Shown here: positions 34,740-44,617 of the stretch, piece by piece | How positions within the stretch are numbered: position 1 is the first letter of the stretch | How the letters are laid out: the number at the start of each line of letters is the position of its first letter | Source of the DNA: CAXBBB01 sp963815505 | GTDB lineage: Bacteria; Bacteroidota; Rhodothermia; Rhodothermales; BA12 | Length of the DNA: 64,000 nucleotides | Direction: 5' to 3' | NCBI GenBank assembly: GCA_963815505.1 | Contig: CAWFGU010000010.1 | Coordinates: forward strand, 86,335-150,334 | Translations under genes and position numbers: made by a program | Notes under the pieces: generated by a model | Told to the model about the DNA's origin: nothing | Seen by the model: the letters and a program-made list of their open reading frames with translations, nothing else | Databases searched by the model: none

Positions 34740-36050
34740 TCAGCGGAGTTTCTGCCGTTGGAACCAGCGTTCTCCAATGTTGATGTTGAGGCCGACTCGG
34801 TAGTAGCGGTCGCGGACGAGATCGCCGCTGGCGCTGCCCCGGGTGCCGGCTTCTAAGTTTAGATCAACTTGCGTGCCGGTCAGCAGCGTAGGCAGGCTGA
34901 AGCCTCCGGTAAGCGCAAGTGTTTCAATGCCTTCGCTCGTGATCGGGTCGACGTACCCCTTGTCGAATGAGCCGCCCAGACGGTACGCCACACGCCGCCA
35001 ATACGGCTCGAATGGGCGGTTTCCTGCCGGAAGATACTCGAATCCGCCCGATACGCGGACGCGGTCCTGGAAGCGCGATGCGCCGTCGGCATCGAACCCC
35101 GGCCAGTCGAAGTCGCTTTCGAATTCGGTCCACGGCTCGTAGCGAGCATCGGTCGTTAGCGTCCACCGATCGCCCACGGAATAGGACAGTCCCCCTGCAA
35201 TCGTCCACGGCAGGCGTGTTTTTCCATCTTGCGATGTGGCGAGCGTGTCGCGGTCCAGGCTTTCGCCCAGCGTCGCCACGCGTTCGGCGTCGAGTACGAT
35301 GCCTGGCGAGACCACCAGCCCAGCCGTCAGCCGGTTGCCCTCAGCGCCCAGGTCGGGCAGGGTATACTGCATACCTAGTGACGCCATTACGCCGGTCTGC
35401 CGCGTGCTGCTGTTCTGGGTGACCGTAACGAACGACTCGTCGATGCTCCGCGTGCGCAAGCTTCGCTCGATGATGCCGAACAGCACCCCGAACGTCGCTC
35501 CTACGCGCAGATTCTCGTTGGGTGCATAGCCTATTCCCAGTTCCAACCGCTGCAAGCCACCGCTGCCGCGATAGGCTGTGGAGAAAGCCGTCGTGTCGCC
35601 GCCGACTGCGTCGATCAGCTCTCCCGGCTGCTGCACCTGGTAGCTGACACGCGAGTAGGGCGCATACTGCAGGCCAAGGCCGAGTTTGCGCGCATACAGC
35701 GGGATCGTCAGATGGATAGGACCGATGAGGCCGTCCGAGAGCAGCGTCTGTTCGTCATCGGCGTCGGTGATTTCGATGCCCTGGTAATAGCCTCCGAAGC
35801 CGATCCGGGCGAGGACCTGGTTGGACAGCGCGGCAGGGTTAGCGAACGAGGTGTATTCGGCGGACGAGAGCGCGTAGCCCCCGCCTCCCATTCCGACGGC
35901 GCGGTTCGAGCCGAGCGTGAGCAACTCGCCCATGCCGAAACGGCTGTAGAGCGAGCCGTTGAACGCGTCGGCGGACTGCGCCTGGACCGTCATGGGAACG
36001 AGCAGGAGAGCAGCGGCGAGCGTCGTGCGGAGTAGAGTGCGCATCGGCAT
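34740..36050 (-). CDS. outer membrane beta-barrel protein
   Basis: This 436-residue protein has a signal peptide (MRTLLRTTLAAALLLVPMTV, cleavage near AQSAD). The mature N-terminus (SLYSRFGMGELLTLGSNRAV, ALSSAEYTSFANPAALSN) is typical of FadL-like or T9SS-associated Bacteroidota barrels. Alternating aromatic/polar strands run to the C-terminus (VGLNINIGERWFQ). The start at 36050 is fixed by a TGATG overlap with the stop of the DUF4270-like gene, so the two are translationally coupled. The substrate is unknown. Confidence 0.82.
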   Translation of the reverse strand: MPMRTLLRTTLAAALLLVPMTVQAQSADAFNGSLYSRFGMGELLTLGSNRAVGMGGGGYALSSAEYTSFANPAALSNQVLARIGFGGYYQGIEITDADDEQTLLSDGLIGPIHLTIPLYARKLGLGLQYAPYSRVSYQVQQPGELIDAVGGDTTAFSTAYRGSGGLQRLELGIGYAPNENLRVGATFGVLFGIIERSLRTRSIDESFVTVTQNSSTRQTGVMASLGMQYTLPDLGAEGNRLTAGLVVSPGIVLDAERVATLGESLDRDTLATSQDGKTRLPWTIAGGLSYSVGDRWTLTTDARYEPWTEFESDFDWPGFDADGASRFQDRVRVSGGFEYLPAGNRPFEPYWRRVAYRLGGSFDKGYVDPITSEGIETLALTGGFSLPTLLTGTQVDLNLEAGTRGSASGDLVRDRYYRVGLNINIGERWFQRQKLR

Positions 36051-37240
36051 CAGTCGGTCGGGATGATCGTGAGCGCGGCCCGAGCGTCGCCGGTGAGCAC
36101 GTAGGCGCCAATCGTGTTGGCCGAGGGTAGAAAGCGGATCGCCAATCGCCCGAAGCACCTGCTCGAGTCGCCGTTGACGCAGAGCGGGTTACCCAGCAGG
36201 TTGAGCTGAACGAGTTGCTGCAGGCGAGCGGACGTAAACCGGAGCATATCGCCGCTCTGCTCACCTTCGACCAGAATCAGCAGCGATGCGCCGCTGACTA
36301 CGTCGTTGCCATCCGCGTCGATGGCGACTAGCTGAAGATCCCCAGAGGCTTGAGGTCGGACGTACGATCCCACGTCTCCGAGGACCGATCGTGTCGGCAG
36401 TTCGATAGCGACGCGGGCCAATCCGGCATTGGAATAGGCGCTGAGAAGTGCCGGATCGCTCACGTCCACTGTCAAAGCGTGCGGGAAGCCGTCTTGAAGC
36501 AGCACACCATCGCCAAACGTGGGGGCGCCCGACCGCGCTACCGCAGTGACGCCAGCATTCGCAACGAAGCGGATCGTGTCGGCGGCCGAACGTGCCGTCA
36601 GGCCGACCAGCGATTGACCGGACGCGCTGAACTGACGGAAGCCGAGGATGGCATCGCCCGAGAGTGGCTCGAGGTACAGTCCATCGAACGAGTTGAGAAA
36701 GTCGCTCCCTCTGAGCGTCGTATCCAGCCGCGCTACCCAATCATCGGGCAACGGGACGGACACGGTCGAGGCGTTGGCGCTGGTTTCGAACGTGGTGATG
36801 ACGCTGCCGACAGCGAACGAGGTGTCCGACGGCGCGCCCGTGGCGATGAAGGGTCCGCTGATGCTTCTGAGTGCGTATCGCACGGTCGAGAGCGTGTCGC
36901 CGTAGCGGTACGAGACGGGCAGATCGAGCGTGACGCCTTGGACGATCGAGGCGCGAAAGCTGTCGAGCGTGCTGTTGTCGTTGACCACTTGGGCCGATCC
37001 GAAGTCGAAGTAGGCAGAAGCGGTAATCGTGCCCAGAACGGGATCGTTGGTGACTCCGGAAAGAGCCTGCTCGGCGTTACCGGTACGTTCCACCTGATTG
37101 AGCGAAGTCAATGCCAGGTCAGCCCGAACGATCTCGGGTGTTCCTCCTTCATCGCCGACGAGTCCGAGTCCAACGTTGGAGGGGTCGTCACACGCGGCGA
37201 ACAGGAGAGCGGCGAGTGCGAGACAGGAAATGCGCGTCAT
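36050..37240 (-). CDS. DUF4270-like lipoprotein
   Basis: This 396-residue lipoprotein has the lipobox LFAAC (lipid Cys about residue 17). It resembles the Bacteroidota DUF4270 family: DDPSNVGLGLVGDE near the start, then a long beta-rich body with paired strand motifs (DSFRASIVQGVTLDLPVSY, YLEPLSGDAILGFRQF) and a C-terminal domain. In Bacteroidota DUF4270 genes commonly sit next to a starch-synthase-like gene, as here. It is probably anchored to the outer membrane. The function is unknown. Confidence 0.72.
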   Translation of the reverse strand: MTRISCLALAALLFAACDDPSNVGLGLVGDEGGTPEIVRADLALTSLNQVERTGNAEQALSGVTNDPVLGTITASAYFDFGSAQVVNDNSTLDSFRASIVQGVTLDLPVSYRYGDTLSTVRYALRSISGPFIATGAPSDTSFAVGSVITTFETSANASTVSVPLPDDWVARLDTTLRGSDFLNSFDGLYLEPLSGDAILGFRQFSASGQSLVGLTARSAADTIRFVANAGVTAVARSGAPTFGDGVLLQDGFPHALTVDVSDPALLSAYSNAGLARVAIELPTRSVLGDVGSYVRPQASGDLQLVAIDADGNDVVSGASLLILVEGEQSGDMLRFTSARLQQLVQLNLLGNPLCVNGDSSRCFGRLAIRFLPSANTIGAYVLTGDARAALTIIPTD

Positions 37241-37520
37241 GCAGCGGAAGAGAAGGGCAGAGGAGAAGCCTCACAACGGCCGCTATCGGCGGCTTCGTAT
37301 GACCCCGGCACGGGGCGGGACGAGACAGCCTCCAAAAAAGTGCTCGGTCCACTCTCTCGCAGTGAAGCACGCGCAAATACCATCCGCATTCGCGGCCTTG
37401 TTCTCATTCGGAGGCGGGCAACGCTCAGCTATACGGGGATGCTGGGTGGCCCTTAGCCTATCCTATCCCGGCACTACGCAAAGGGATTGTCATCACGCGC
37501 GCGAGCAGCGCACGCTGCCA

Positions 37521-38276
37521 TCAGTCCTCGATTCCCAGCAACTCGTTGTACACAACACGAACGGTATCGATAGCTGTGTCGAACGACTCGACGAGCGTTC
37601 CTTCAGCTTCGATCTGAGGCGTGTGGACGACCGCATCGGCATGGGAAAGCGCCAGTTGGCGCAGCGTATCACCGACGGCAGCATCGCCCGACATCAGGGC
37701 CACTGAGGCCGCGTCGAGCTGGGCGTCGGCGTCGTAGGCATCGGGCGTGTAGACGATCTTGGCGCCGCCGATCAACTCATCGTCGGCAAACTCCTTGCGG
37801 ATGACGTAGGGTGTCAGCGCCCCCACCCATCCGGCAGCATGGACGATGTCCGGCGACCAGCCCAGGTTGCGGATCGTGGCGAGGACGGCTCGCCCAAAAA
37901 AGAGGGAGCGGAACGCGTTGTCTTCGAAGATGACTTCGTCCTTGCGCGCTTTGTACGTGCCCTTGCGCTTGAAGTAGGCGACGCTCTCGACGAAATACAC
38001 CTGGAGTCGGATGCCAGGGATCGACGCGACTTTGATCTTAACCGTCTCGGTTTCGTCGCCCATGGTGACCTGCGCGCCCGAAAGCCGAATCACCTCGTGC
38101 AGACGGTTCTTGCGCTCGGAAATGATGCCGAAGCGCGGCATGAGGATGCGCAGTTCGAAATCTCCGGATTCCTGCAGCTGCTCGGGAAGCTGACGCACCA
38201 GGTCGGCGACATCGGTGGTCGTGAGAAACGGTGTAGCTTCGCTCGCGACGAACAGCACCCGGGTGGGCGTAGCCAT
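37521..38276 (-). CDS. starch-synthase-like GT5 N-terminal domain protein, degenerate
   Basis: This 251-residue protein corresponds only to the N-terminal half of GT5 glycogen/starch synthases (RVLFVASEATPFLTTTDVAD, LRILMPRFGIISERKNRLHE, DIVHAAGWVGALTPYVIRK). The KTGGL motif that binds ADP-glucose reads LTTTDVADL, and the C-terminal Rossmann domain is absent, so catalysis is unlikely. Annotation pipelines usually call it glycogen synthase; I regard it as a non-catalytic relative kept for another role. It precedes the DUF4270-like gene by 280 bases, in which I see no gene. Confidence 0.75.
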   Translation of the reverse strand: MATPTRVLFVASEATPFLTTTDVADLVRQLPEQLQESGDFELRILMPRFGIISERKNRLHEVIRLSGAQVTMGDETETVKIKVASIPGIRLQVYFVESVAYFKRKGTYKARKDEVIFEDNAFRSLFFGRAVLATIRNLGWSPDIVHAAGWVGALTPYVIRKEFADDELIGGAKIVYTPDAYDADAQLDAASVALMSGDAAVGDTLRQLALSHADAVVHTPQIEAEGTLVESFDTAIDTVRVVYNELLGIED

Positions 38277-38412
38277 ACAGACTGGAGGTTTACGAACTGA
38301 ATAAAGGAACGTCTAAAAATACGCCACGACAGCTAGTCGGTCCAACTTCCATTATGTCGCCTCTCGTCATCGCCCGCCGAGCTTCCGCCTAGAAGCGGCA
38401 TCGGCACTCGGT

Positions 38413-41400
38413 TCAGCGCGGCTGCTCCTGCTCGCGCAGCGTCTCGAAGTAGCGCCGGATCAGGGCTTCGTACTCGGGCGCGTAGCCGCTCTCGAGCGCG
38501 CGGATGAGGTCGCGTCGGAGCTGCTCGGCACGCTCGGGCGGCGGCAGTGGTGTGCCGGGCGGGCGCGGCTGCTCGTCGCCGGGGCGGCCTTCGCGTCTTT
38601 CCTCCTCGCCTCGCTGCTGACTGGCGTTTTGCGCTTGCAGTAAACGCGTGAGGATACGCTGCTGCCGTTCGAGAAGCGGTCGGTCGGCTTGTCCGCGCGA
38701 GAGTTGGTCGATCGTCTCGGCCATCTGCTGCGCGGCGTCTTCCATTTGTCGCAGCATTTGCCCCTCAGCGCCCGATCCGTCGCCCTCCAAGCTGCGACTC
38801 ATCTCGCGCAGTTCGCGGCGTATGCGCGCCTGCTGCTCGCCGATCTGCCGTAGCCGTTCTGATCCCTGGCCGCTTTTGCGCTGGCCTGCCGTCTGGTTGA
38901 GGTGCTCCTGAATCTGCTGGTTCAGCCCTTGCTGCTGCTGCCCCATTTGCTGGAGCTGCTGCATCATTTGCTGCATCGACTGGCCGCTGCCGCTCTGGCT
39001 GTTTTGCGAGCTCATGGCCTGATCGAGCAGCCTGCTCAGCCGGAGCGCGAGTTCGTTGAGTTGCGTCATGGCCGCGCGCTGCCGGGCTGCTGCCGGTGAG
39101 GGGCGGCGCTCGCCTAGCTCGTCGGTTGCCGCATTCATCTCGCGTAGCCCGTCTCCCGCGATGCGCTGGACAGCGCGCGTCACGTTGGGCGCCCGGCTGG
39201 CGATGCTGGTCAGCGTGTCGATGACGACCTCGAACGACTCGCGAATTTGCGTTTGCGCCCTCGCTCCGTCGCGCAGAGCCGGACTGTCGGCGGCGAGGCT
39301 CTGTACGTCGTAGCGCAGCGCTTCTTGCTGCTCAGAAAGCAGGAGTACGTCGTCGAGTGCCCGGCGCAGGGCCGTGATGTTGAGTTGGTCCTTCTGCTGC
39401 TGCATCTGCTGCTGCATCTGCTGCAGCTGGCTCTTGAGCTGACGCATTTGCTGCTGGCTCTGCTGCTGCTGCGACTGCTGCTGCTGGCCGGTCTGGCCCT
39501 GCTTCATCTGCTCAGCCGTCTGCCGCATCTGCTCGGACGTTGACTGGGTGCCGGACTGCTGGCGGGCTTGATCGAGCTTGTTCTCGTCGGCTGAACGCGC
39601 TTCTTCCATCCGCTCGCGTAATTCGTCGAGTTCGGCGTTGAGCGAGTCGGCCTTCTCGGCGGCCGCTTCCTGGCGCTCGGCCAGCGCGTCGAGTTCTTCC
39701 TGCGACGGAGACTGCCCAGACTCTGACGGCTTGCCGCTCTGCGACTCCTCGCCGCTCTGCTGCTCACCCGACTCGCTGTTTTCACCAGATTCTGAGTTCT
39801 CACCGCTCTCTTCGCCTGACTCGCTTTCCGATCCTTCTGCCTCATTCGACTCGGACTCGCCTTCGCTTTCCGATTGATTCTGCTCGTCCAGCCTTTTGGT
39901 ATCCTCTTCGATGGCGGCCTGCTCGTCGGCGAGTTCTTCGGCCCTCGCAGCCAGTTCTTCGAGTTCGCGCTGGATGCGAAGGTTCTTCATCAGTTCGAGC
40001 GCGCGCTCGAGCCGCTTCTGGTACTGCTCCTCGCCTTGATCGAACTCATCCATCGCCTGCTGCATCCGGCTCAGGTCGAGTTCTTCCATCGCCTTGCGCA
40101 GTTCTTCGAGCGCTTCTTGCAACTCGGGCGACGCCAGTTCCTCCATCACGCGGCGTAGCTCTTCGTACTGCTCGCGCGTCTCCTCGCTCATCAGCCCTTG
40201 CTCCTCCATCGTGCGACCCAATTCCTCGGTCGCTTCGGTGAGCGAGCGAGCCTGCTCCTCCAACTGCTGCTGCTTCTGCTCGGCCGACTGTAACGCCTGC
40301 TGCGATTCCCAGGTGGCGTCGCGGTTTTGGCGGAGTTCGCGGCGTAGCTGTTCGAACTGCTCGCGAGCGGCATCGCTCTTCTCGTCCAGGTCGCGAACCG
40401 AGCGCTCCAGCGCGTCCTCTTGCTCGTCGAGGGCGTCGAACCGCTCGTTCAGTCCGGGAAGGCGCAGGCGATGCGTCGCCGAGCGGCCGATCTGGCGGCC
40501 TCGGACACTGTTGTTGTCGCGCGCTTCGAGATAGTAGGTGACCTCGTCGCCTGCCGTCAGCGTCAGGCCGGGCAGATCGCTCAAATCCCAGACGTGCGTG
40601 ACCTGCTGGATACGAGCGCCTGCTTCGAGGCCAAGCGGAACGCGGACGTATTCGGACTCTACCGGCTTTCCTGCTCGCGAGGTCAAACGGTAGACGAGCA
40701 GAGCACCGGATAGCCCAAAATCGTCGCTGGCCTCGCCTCGAACGACGACGCGGCGGCTATCGTCCAAGTCGATGCTCGGATCGGGCGAGGCTATGCGGAT
40801 CGTCGGCGGCGCGTCGGCGAGCGGGGTGACGTAGAACGTGGCCGACGGCTGCGCGCTGCGGCCCGATGTGCCGTCGACGACGACGCGGTAGGCGTCCGCC
40901 GATCCGACCGAAAACGATCCTTCCGCTCGCCCCCCCGACAGGTCGAGCGCTACGTCGTCTCGACCTTCGAAGTCCAGCCGCGCACCGCTCGCCTCACCGC
41001 CGCCCAGGCCCAGCGCGACCCGCACTTGCGTGCCCGGAAGCGCCGCCACGTCGCCCACGCCTGCGCCCAGCGCCTGGGGCGGCAAGCCGCTGTAGCGCGG
41101 CGGCACCAGCTCGAGTTGCAGGCTCCGCACGACCGGCGGATTGGCGACTGCTACCGAGTACCACTCGCCGGTGACCGGATTGGCTACGACTCGGTATTCG
41201 GATGCGTGGCGCACGTTGCTCAGTACGCCTTCGTAGGTCAGCTGCTCGCCCGACCCGGTCGGCAGCAACCGGACCCGGTCGATTACTTCTTCTCCTTCGC
41301 GCTTCGACTCCAGCCACACCTCGGAGGGCCGCCCGCCGAGCGCGATCACCTGGACGCGGACAGTATCGCCCGCCGTCACTTCGACATCGCCAGGTGCTAC

Positions 41401-42027
41401 GTCGAGTGCGAACGGAGCCGGACGCGCGAATGCCGCAGCGGGAGAGAGCAGGCGGTTAGCGGCGCCACGCGCGCTCTGGGGCGAGATGGCGCACCATGCG
41501 AGAAGTGGCAGGAGCGACAGGACTGCCCACCGGGCGAGTCGGTCGGTAGCCTCGAACGGTCGGACGTGCGATTCGAACGGAGTCCCATCTATGAGCGCAC
41601 TCATACGATCGCGCGCTTCGGTTACCAGAGCGCCGGAGCCAGAAGTAGTCTGGTCGTCGAGCTGCACGAGTGTCAGCAGGCGCTCGCCGTTGCGCGCATC
41701 ACGTCGCCCTACGTGACGCGCGAGTTCGGTGTCGGACAGGGCAGCGGTTCGATTTGTGAGCGCGCTCCACACGAACACGCCAGCATGCAGCATCGGCATG
41801 GCGAGCAGAGCCAGCAGCAAGGCCAGCAGCAGCAGCCGAACGAGAGGCGGCATCCAGAGCAAAGCCTCCGCACCTATCGCGAACGTCCCAACCGTGGCCA
41901 CGAGTAGAACGCTCAGCACGCCGCCTCGGACCATCGTCGCCGCGGCTAATCGGGTCCGCAGCTTGCCCAGCCGTGTCCTGACGCGCGCAAGATCAGCGGG
42001 CGCAGACGGGGGCAGAGGGAGTTCCAT
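38413..42027 (-). CDS. giant DUF4175-type membrane protein with coiled coil and low-complexity tail
   Basis: This 1204-residue protein begins with membrane helices at about 33-90 and 165-190. An extracytoplasmic beta-rich region of about 350 residues follows (SDDFGLSGALLVYRLTSRAG, LTAGDEVTYYLEARDNNSVR). The rest is coiled coil rich in Glu, Gln and Arg, broken near residue 730 by a Ser-Glu-Gly tract (SESGEESGENSESG). Further on are Gln-rich blocks and a Pro-rich segment near the end. The DUF4175 assignment is from architecture. The function is unknown, and a large surface or periplasmic filament is a guess. The neighbours are serS and a small membrane protein. Confidence 0.75.
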   Translation of the reverse strand: MELPLPPSAPADLARVRTRLGKLRTRLAAATMVRGGVLSVLLVATVGTFAIGAEALLWMPPLVRLLLLALLLALLAMPMLHAGVFVWSALTNRTAALSDTELARHVGRRDARNGERLLTLVQLDDQTTSGSGALVTEARDRMSALIDGTPFESHVRPFEATDRLARWAVLSLLPLLAWCAISPQSARGAANRLLSPAAAFARPAPFALDVAPGDVEVTAGDTVRVQVIALGGRPSEVWLESKREGEEVIDRVRLLPTGSGEQLTYEGVLSNVRHASEYRVVANPVTGEWYSVAVANPPVVRSLQLELVPPRYSGLPPQALGAGVGDVAALPGTQVRVALGLGGGEASGARLDFEGRDDVALDLSGGRAEGSFSVGSADAYRVVVDGTSGRSAQPSATFYVTPLADAPPTIRIASPDPSIDLDDSRRVVVRGEASDDFGLSGALLVYRLTSRAGKPVESEYVRVPLGLEAGARIQQVTHVWDLSDLPGLTLTAGDEVTYYLEARDNNSVRGRQIGRSATHRLRLPGLNERFDALDEQEDALERSVRDLDEKSDAAREQFEQLRRELRQNRDATWESQQALQSAEQKQQQLEEQARSLTEATEELGRTMEEQGLMSEETREQYEELRRVMEELASPELQEALEELRKAMEELDLSRMQQAMDEFDQGEEQYQKRLERALELMKNLRIQRELEELAARAEELADEQAAIEEDTKRLDEQNQSESEGESESNEAEGSESESGEESGENSESGENSESGEQQSGEESQSGKPSESGQSPSQEELDALAERQEAAAEKADSLNAELDELRERMEEARSADENKLDQARQQSGTQSTSEQMRQTAEQMKQGQTGQQQQSQQQQSQQQMRQLKSQLQQMQQQMQQQKDQLNITALRRALDDVLLLSEQQEALRYDVQSLAADSPALRDGARAQTQIRESFEVVIDTLTSIASRAPNVTRAVQRIAGDGLREMNAATDELGERRPSPAAARQRAAMTQLNELALRLSRLLDQAMSSQNSQSGSGQSMQQMMQQLQQMGQQQQGLNQQIQEHLNQTAGQRKSGQGSERLRQIGEQQARIRRELREMSRSLEGDGSGAEGQMLRQMEDAAQQMAETIDQLSRGQADRPLLERQQRILTRLLQAQNASQQRGEEERREGRPGDEQPRPPGTPLPPPERAEQLRRDLIRALESGYAPEYEALIRRYFETLREQEQPR

Positions 42028-42113
42028 AGAAAGCGACGAGGTTCAAGCCCAGCAACGCGCAGGACATGGGCTATCGCACGCTCAGAAAGAAAAACCGTTC
42101 GAAAGCCACGCTT

Positions 42114-42476
42114 TCAGCTTTCTACGGCCGGCGACACGAGCACGTATGCGAATATCAGAATCTGCACCAAAAGCAAGCCGAACAACAGAACCACCTGCCC
42201 CAAATTGAAGTGCCGAGCGCTCTCGAACGCGCGGCGCATCTGGGAGGTGCGAACGAATCCAGTCGTATCACTCTTGTGAATCGCCCATATCGAGAGCACC
42301 ATCGACGCTAGTATACCCACTACGCCCCACGCACCGAGAACGAACGGAAGCGCGAGCGATGCTATAGCGAGCAAAAACGCCAGCGTAAATATAGCCTGAG
42401 TGCGGTTGAATTTGTCGAACAAGGTCACGAATCTATGGGAAGTATAAGAAGGAATGATTATAGTATGAGACGACAT
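42114..42476 (-). CDS. small membrane protein
   Basis: This is a 120-residue protein with three hydrophobic helices (IFTLAFLLAIASLALPFV, GVVGILASMVLSIWAIH and LGQVVLLFGLLLVQILIFAYVLV). It shows no recognised family. The ATG at 42476 is chosen; a longer open frame reaches back into serS and reads as noise. GC content is lower than in serS. It follows serS by 10 bases, so co-transcription is likely. Confidence 0.65.
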   Translation of the reverse strand: MSSHTIIIPSYTSHRFVTLFDKFNRTQAIFTLAFLLAIASLALPFVLGAWGVVGILASMVLSIWAIHKSDTTGFVRTSQMRRAFESARHFNLGQVVLLFGLLLVQILIFAYVLVSPAVES

Positions 42477-42486
42477 GACTGGTCGC

Positions 42487-43773
42487 TCAGGAAGTAGTGT
42501 CGCTGATTGAGTCGAACCCAGCGTACGATGCAAGAGCGGGCGGGAGAACGACAGCGCCATCGGGTTGCTGTCCGGCTTCGAGCAGGGCCGCTACGATGCG
42601 GGGTAGCGCTAGGCCCGATCCGTTGAGTGTATGGACGAACGCGGTCTTGCCTTCGTCGTCACGGTAGCGAATGCCAGCTCGGCGGGCCTGAAAGTCCTCG
42701 AAGTTACTCACCGACGACACTTCGAGCCAGCGCTGCTGACCAGCGCTCCACACTTCGAGATCGAACTTCTTGGCCTGGGTGAAGCCCAGGTCAGACGAGT
42801 TCATGAGGAGTCGGCGGTAGGCCAGACCCAGCGCTTCGAGCAGCGATTCGGCGTGCGCCGTCAGTGTTTCCAGTGCGGCGTAGCTATCCTCGGGACGTGT
42901 GAACCAGACCAACTCGACTTTATCGAACTGGTGGAGTCGGTTTAAGCCGCGTACGTCCTTTCCGTACGATCCGGCCTCGCGGCGCCAGCACGGTGTATGC
43001 GCAGCGTACCGGATCGGCAGCGCACCCGAATCGAAGATTTCGCCCGCGTGGAAGTTGGTGACGGGGACCTCGGCAGTTGGAATCAGGAACAGGTCGTCGC
43101 GCGTCGCCTCATACATCATCGCCTCCTTGTCGGGCAGCTGGCCCGTTCCCCGCGCAGCGTCCGCTCCGACAAGCAGAGGAGGCTGCATCTCGACGAATCC
43201 AACATCGGCCGCGCGATCGAGGAAGAACGCGATCAAGGCGCGCTGCAGCCGAGCGCCCTTGCCGACGTAGAACGGAAACCCCGCTCCGGCGACTTTAGCG
43301 CCGCGCTCGAAGTCGACCAGTCCATAGCGCTCCGTTAACTCCCAGTGGGGCAGCGCGTCGAAGCCGAAGTTCTGCTTGTCGCCGCGCTCGTGGACGACGA
43401 CGTTGTCGGCCTCGCTGGCACCGATGGGAACGTCGGGATGAGGCAAGCCGGGCACGCCGAGCAACAGGTCGCCAAACTGTGTATCCAGGCTCTTGCCTCG
43501 CTCCTCCAGTTCCTGAACGCGCGCTTTGAGCGTGCCCTGAGCCGAGATGTGCACCTGCGCCTCGTCTTTACGCCCCGACTTCATCAGAATCCCGATTTCG
43601 CGCGCCGCTGCCTTAGCGTCGGACTGGGCAGCTTGCATCTCGGTCAGCGCCGCCCGCCGATCTTCGTCCAGCGTAATCAGCTGGTCTACGAGTGCGGGAT
43701 CTCCGGCCCTCTTGTCGCGAATCGCGTTTCGGATTCGTTCGGGGTCCGTTCGTAAGAGGGCTGGGTCGATCAT
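42487..43773 (-). CDS. serS: seryl-tRNA synthetase
   Basis: This cytosolic class II synthetase charges tRNA-Ser. It has an N-terminal coiled-coil arm for tRNA binding (about 25-105). The catalytic core has motif 2 (HTPCWRREAGSYGKDVRGLNR, residues around 265) with HQFDKVELVWF, and motif 3 (LNGSGLALPRIVAALLE). The serine-binding TAEVPVT is also present. At 428 residues it is normal in length. Confidence 0.97.
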   Translation of the reverse strand: MIDPALLRTDPERIRNAIRDKRAGDPALVDQLITLDEDRRAALTEMQAAQSDAKAAAREIGILMKSGRKDEAQVHISAQGTLKARVQELEERGKSLDTQFGDLLLGVPGLPHPDVPIGASEADNVVVHERGDKQNFGFDALPHWELTERYGLVDFERGAKVAGAGFPFYVGKGARLQRALIAFFLDRAADVGFVEMQPPLLVGADAARGTGQLPDKEAMMYEATRDDLFLIPTAEVPVTNFHAGEIFDSGALPIRYAAHTPCWRREAGSYGKDVRGLNRLHQFDKVELVWFTRPEDSYAALETLTAHAESLLEALGLAYRRLLMNSSDLGFTQAKKFDLEVWSAGQQRWLEVSSVSNFEDFQARRAGIRYRDDEGKTAFVHTLNGSGLALPRIVAALLEAGQQPDGAVVLPPALASYAGFDSISDTTS

Positions 43774-43800
43774 GGATCGGGAGATGGGAGAACGCGGAAG

Positions 43801-44499
43801 TTAGCGTCCGGTCGTAAGGCGGCGGCCCAGACTGGCGGGAAGATTCGCATCGGCGATGCGTCGCCGCGTCCGCTCGATGTCGTAGGGCACGCGGGCCAGC
43901 TCGTAGGTCATCTGAACGGGGTCAAATATTCCGTAGGCCGCGCGTGGATCTCCATCTCGGGGCTGACCGACGCTGCCCACGTTGACGAAGAACTTGCCTC
44001 CTGCAACAACGCGGAACTGGCCGATCTTGGCGCTCAGAATAGCAGGTACGTGCGTGTGACCGGCGAAGCAAACCGTCGTGTCGAAGTATCCGAATTGCGC
44101 TTTGGCGACCTGGTAGCTGTCGACGCGCAACCAATGGTCGGGGTGCTCGGGCGTGGCGTGAACGAGCGTCGCGTCGCCGAACGTAGTGGTGAGCGGTAGG
44201 CCACCCAGCCACTCCAGGTCGTTGGCGTCGAGTTGCTGGTGATGGAGGGCTGCTGCCGCGGCTCCGTCGCGTGGCAGACCTTGCGTATCCCCGGTTGCGA
44301 CGGCGAGGTCGTGGTTGCCCTGTACGATGGCTGAGCAGCGTTCGCGCACGATCGTCAAGCAGGACTGCGCTTCTGGTCCATAACCGACGATGTCACCTAG
44401 GCAGACAAATGTGTTGCATCCGCGCCGCTCGGCGTCGATCAAAACGGCCTCGAGAGCAGTCAGATTGGCGTGTATGTCGGACAGGACGGCAACGAGCAC
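43801..44499 (-). CDS. metallophosphoesterase (YfcE/MJ0936 type)
   Basis: This is a 232-residue calcineurin-like phosphoesterase. The five metal motifs are visible: SDIHANLTAL, CLGDIVGYGP, VQGNHDLAV, LVHATPEHPDHW and FAGHTHVPAI. The family cleaves phosphodiesters and has broad substrates. Its stop is 27 bases before the serS start on the same strand. It runs divergently from ddl, with 118 bases between them that contain a candidate -10 (gaatatct near 44553). Confidence 0.9.
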   Translation of the reverse strand: MLVAVLSDIHANLTALEAVLIDAERRGCNTFVCLGDIVGYGPEAQSCLTIVRERCSAIVQGNHDLAVATGDTQGLPRDGAAAAALHHQQLDANDLEWLGGLPLTTTFGDATLVHATPEHPDHWLRVDSYQVAKAQFGYFDTTVCFAGHTHVPAILSAKIGQFRVVAGGKFFVNVGSVGQPRDGDPRAAYGIFDPVQMTYELARVPYDIERTRRRIADANLPASLGRRLTTGR

Positions 44500-44617
44500 G
44501 GAACGGGTGGGGCGTTAGAGCGAATCGACGACGACGCGCGGTTGGGAAGCGAATATCTTTCGCCGAAGCGTCCCGGTGCAACCGGCCCGAGCGCAATCCT
44601 CCCGTTCCGCACAGCCC

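Noticed and set aside
39400..39880. Possible tandem-repeat locus or CRISPR-like array
   Set aside because: The repetition is codon-level low complexity (Ser-Glu-Gly, Gln) inside one open frame, with no regular spacers.
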